DNA of 64,000 bases from Calendula officinalis (taxonomy: Eukaryota; Streptophyta; Magnoliopsida; Asterales; Asteraceae). The DNA lies in NCBI GenBank assembly GCA_963853835.1, contig OY970835.1, positions 30,950,047 to 31,014,046 on the forward strand, in the 5' to 3' direction. Below, in pieces: positions 62,989 to 64,000 of the stretch (positions are counted from its first letter, which is position 1; each line of letters opens with the position of its first letter). The position numbers were made by a program, and so were the translations under genes. The notes beneath the pieces were generated by a model that was not told the origin of the DNA, searched no databases, and saw only the letters and a list, made by a program, of their open reading frames with translations.

Positions 62989-63215
62989 GTGTTTGAGTTG
63001 TGAGGACTCAAAATCCAGTGAGTAGTGCGGAGACAATTTTCAACAATTTGTTTAAGAAAATTTGGATCATTATCAGAAATTTTGGATCTTTAAAGGAATC
63101 ATTTTTTGATAATGATCCAAAATTGCTGATAATAATCCAAATTTTCTTAAATATTTGGTTGAGAATTGTCCTTGCAGTTATCACCAAAATTTGAGTTCTC
63201 ACCCGTTCTCACTTC
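62989..63215. mobile_element. Small foldback element with the same end grammar as A-G
   Basis: Left GTGTTTGAGTTGTGAGGACT, right complement GAAGTGAGAACGGGTGAGAA then CTCAAA; arms of about 100 bp meet at AATCATTTTTTGATAATGAT. TATA on both edges. The right end carries GTGAGAAC and GGGTGAGAAC nearly abutting, then CAAGGAC. Confidence 0.65.
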
Positions 63216-63235
63216 TATAGCGTTTAATATACTTA

Positions 63236-64000
63236 GAGCACCGGGTACGGTGCGTTATTGGGCATGTTATTCGCCGATAACGGCGCCAAACCCACACCGT
63301 GGGTGGCGCCATCGGCCCGTTATCCGATCACCGCCGAGGCAATAACGATGGTTAAAGGGGCTGCTTTGTTTGATGTTTGAATTCCAACGGCTATATAGCC
63401 GTTGTAACGGCTACCTTTTAAAAAAAAAAAACTTTTTTTTTAAATAATTTTTTTCCTTTTATAAATACACAACCATTTATCCCAAACAACTCACACATTT
63501 TTTCATATTTTCACTTTCAAAATGAGTTCTTCAACATATAGTGATTCTTCTGATTCGAGTTCAACATCGGGTGAGGAAAAACTTCAAAAATTGACAAGGT
63601 TAAACGATTGGAATAACTACTATCAAACCTTGTGTGCCGATGACGAACCCAGAGTTAGAAAATATATCAAGCGAGATCGAGTTGGTGCTGAACAACGTCT
63701 AATGGAAGATTATTTTGGCCCTGGCCCGAAATACCCCGAACGATTTTTTAGACGCCGCTACCGTATGAGCTCCGCCCTATTTCTTTCTATAGTTGAAGGT
63801 ATTACCAATTATAACATAGAACCTATTCCTGCGCATTTTATGTTTTTTAAACAACGACCCGACTGTAGAGGTTTGATGAGCATTAGTCCTATAATGAAAT
63901 GCACGTCTGCCATACGTCAACTAGCATACGGGTCAACCCCGGATGCTTTTGACGAATACCTACAAATTGGCGAACGTTGTGGTCGTGAATGTTTGGATAA
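63236..64000 (+). mobile_element. PIF/Harbinger element, left part, runs off the window
   Basis: Starts GAGCACCGGGTACGGTGCG after a TTA target (63233-63235), similar to the end of the relic at 47358. An untranslated 285 bases include a strong hairpin (GGCGCCAAACCCAC facing GTGGGTGGCGCC, 63280-63311). Confidence 0.75.
63522..64000 (+). CDS. PIF/Harbinger transposase, N-terminal part
   Basis: ATG at 63522 opens a frame still open at the window end (159 codons seen). Ser-rich start (MSSSTYSDSSDSSSTSGEE), then LMEDYFGPGPKYPERFFRR, FRRRYRMSSALFLSIVEGI and the nuclease-domain lead SAIRQLAYGSTPDAFDEYL. These match plant ALP1/Harbinger-type DDE nucleases. The same segment is present in the relic at 46520-46575 (AAIRAMAYGSSPDSLDEYL). 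The catalytic part lies beyond the window. No break is seen, so this copy may be intact. Confidence 0.85.
   Translation, partial: MSSSTYSDSSDSSSTSGEEKLQKLTRLNDWNNYYQTLCADDEPRVRKYIKRDRVGAEQRLMEDYFGPGPKYPERFFRRRYRMSSALFLSIVEGITNYNIEPIPAHFMFFKQRPDCRGLMSISPIMKCTSAIRQLAYGSTPDAFDEYLQIGERCGRECLD

Overview
The window is nuclear DNA of a flowering plant. It has GT-AG introns, a plant-type RCC1/FYVE/BRX gene, an MIKC*-type MADS-box gene, a DUF761 gene, F-box/LRR genes, Athila and chromovirus-like LTR retrotransposons, Helitrons and many MITEs. The style suggests a repeat-rich eudicot, perhaps Asteraceae, but that is only a guess. Most of the first 33 kb is mobile DNA. Host genes occupy about 34-60 kb.

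Layout. 1-7930 is the 3' two thirds of an Athila (Ty3/gypsy) element: the end of pol (RT tail, RNase H, integrase), a TATA-box region, a broken ATHILA ORF-1/env-like gene with a tiny spliced first exon, and the 3' LTR. 7931-31103 is a chain of at least seven terminal-inverted-repeat elements (A-G) plus the right end of an eighth. Every junction is a (TA)n tract. Element A carries a young, almost pol-less Athila derivative with two 1.58-kb LTRs. Element D carries a 2.3-kb solo LTR with a perfect 5-bp target duplication (AAAAC). Element C carries an array of about 24 copies of a 20-bp palindrome. 31104-32920 holds a hAT-like fragment, a 234-bp tandem duplication, a Stowaway-like MITE and a short Helitron with a duplicated terminus.

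Genes. 34024-37366 (-) is a PRAF-type gene (RCC1 repeats, FYVE, coiled coil, BRX). Its PH-domain exons are mostly deleted, and two broken remnants lie upstream. 39519-41222 and 43990-45896 (-) are tandemly duplicated F-box/LRR/FBD-like genes, both frameshifted. Comparing the two copies gives clean empty sites for a hAT MITE and a Tourist MITE. 52673-57470 (-) is an intact 11-exon MIKC* MADS-box gene coding for 316 aa, assembled here exon by exon from splice sites; its introns hold several MITEs. 59202-59762 (-) is an intact DUF761 (cotton-fibre-protein-like) gene. The window ends inside a PIF/Harbinger element whose transposase starts at 63522.

The most unusual signal is in the TA-bounded elements. 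Their inverted repeats are too different to be one family by simple similarity, yet they share an end grammar: a (TA)n edge, a short degenerate end box, then three iterated AGAACC-like boxes, the last two almost abutting. A 0.23-kb foldback at 62989-63215 follows the same plan. Also notable are the GATAGCGCCGCTATC-type palindromes found in the LTRs of two unrelated gypsy families.
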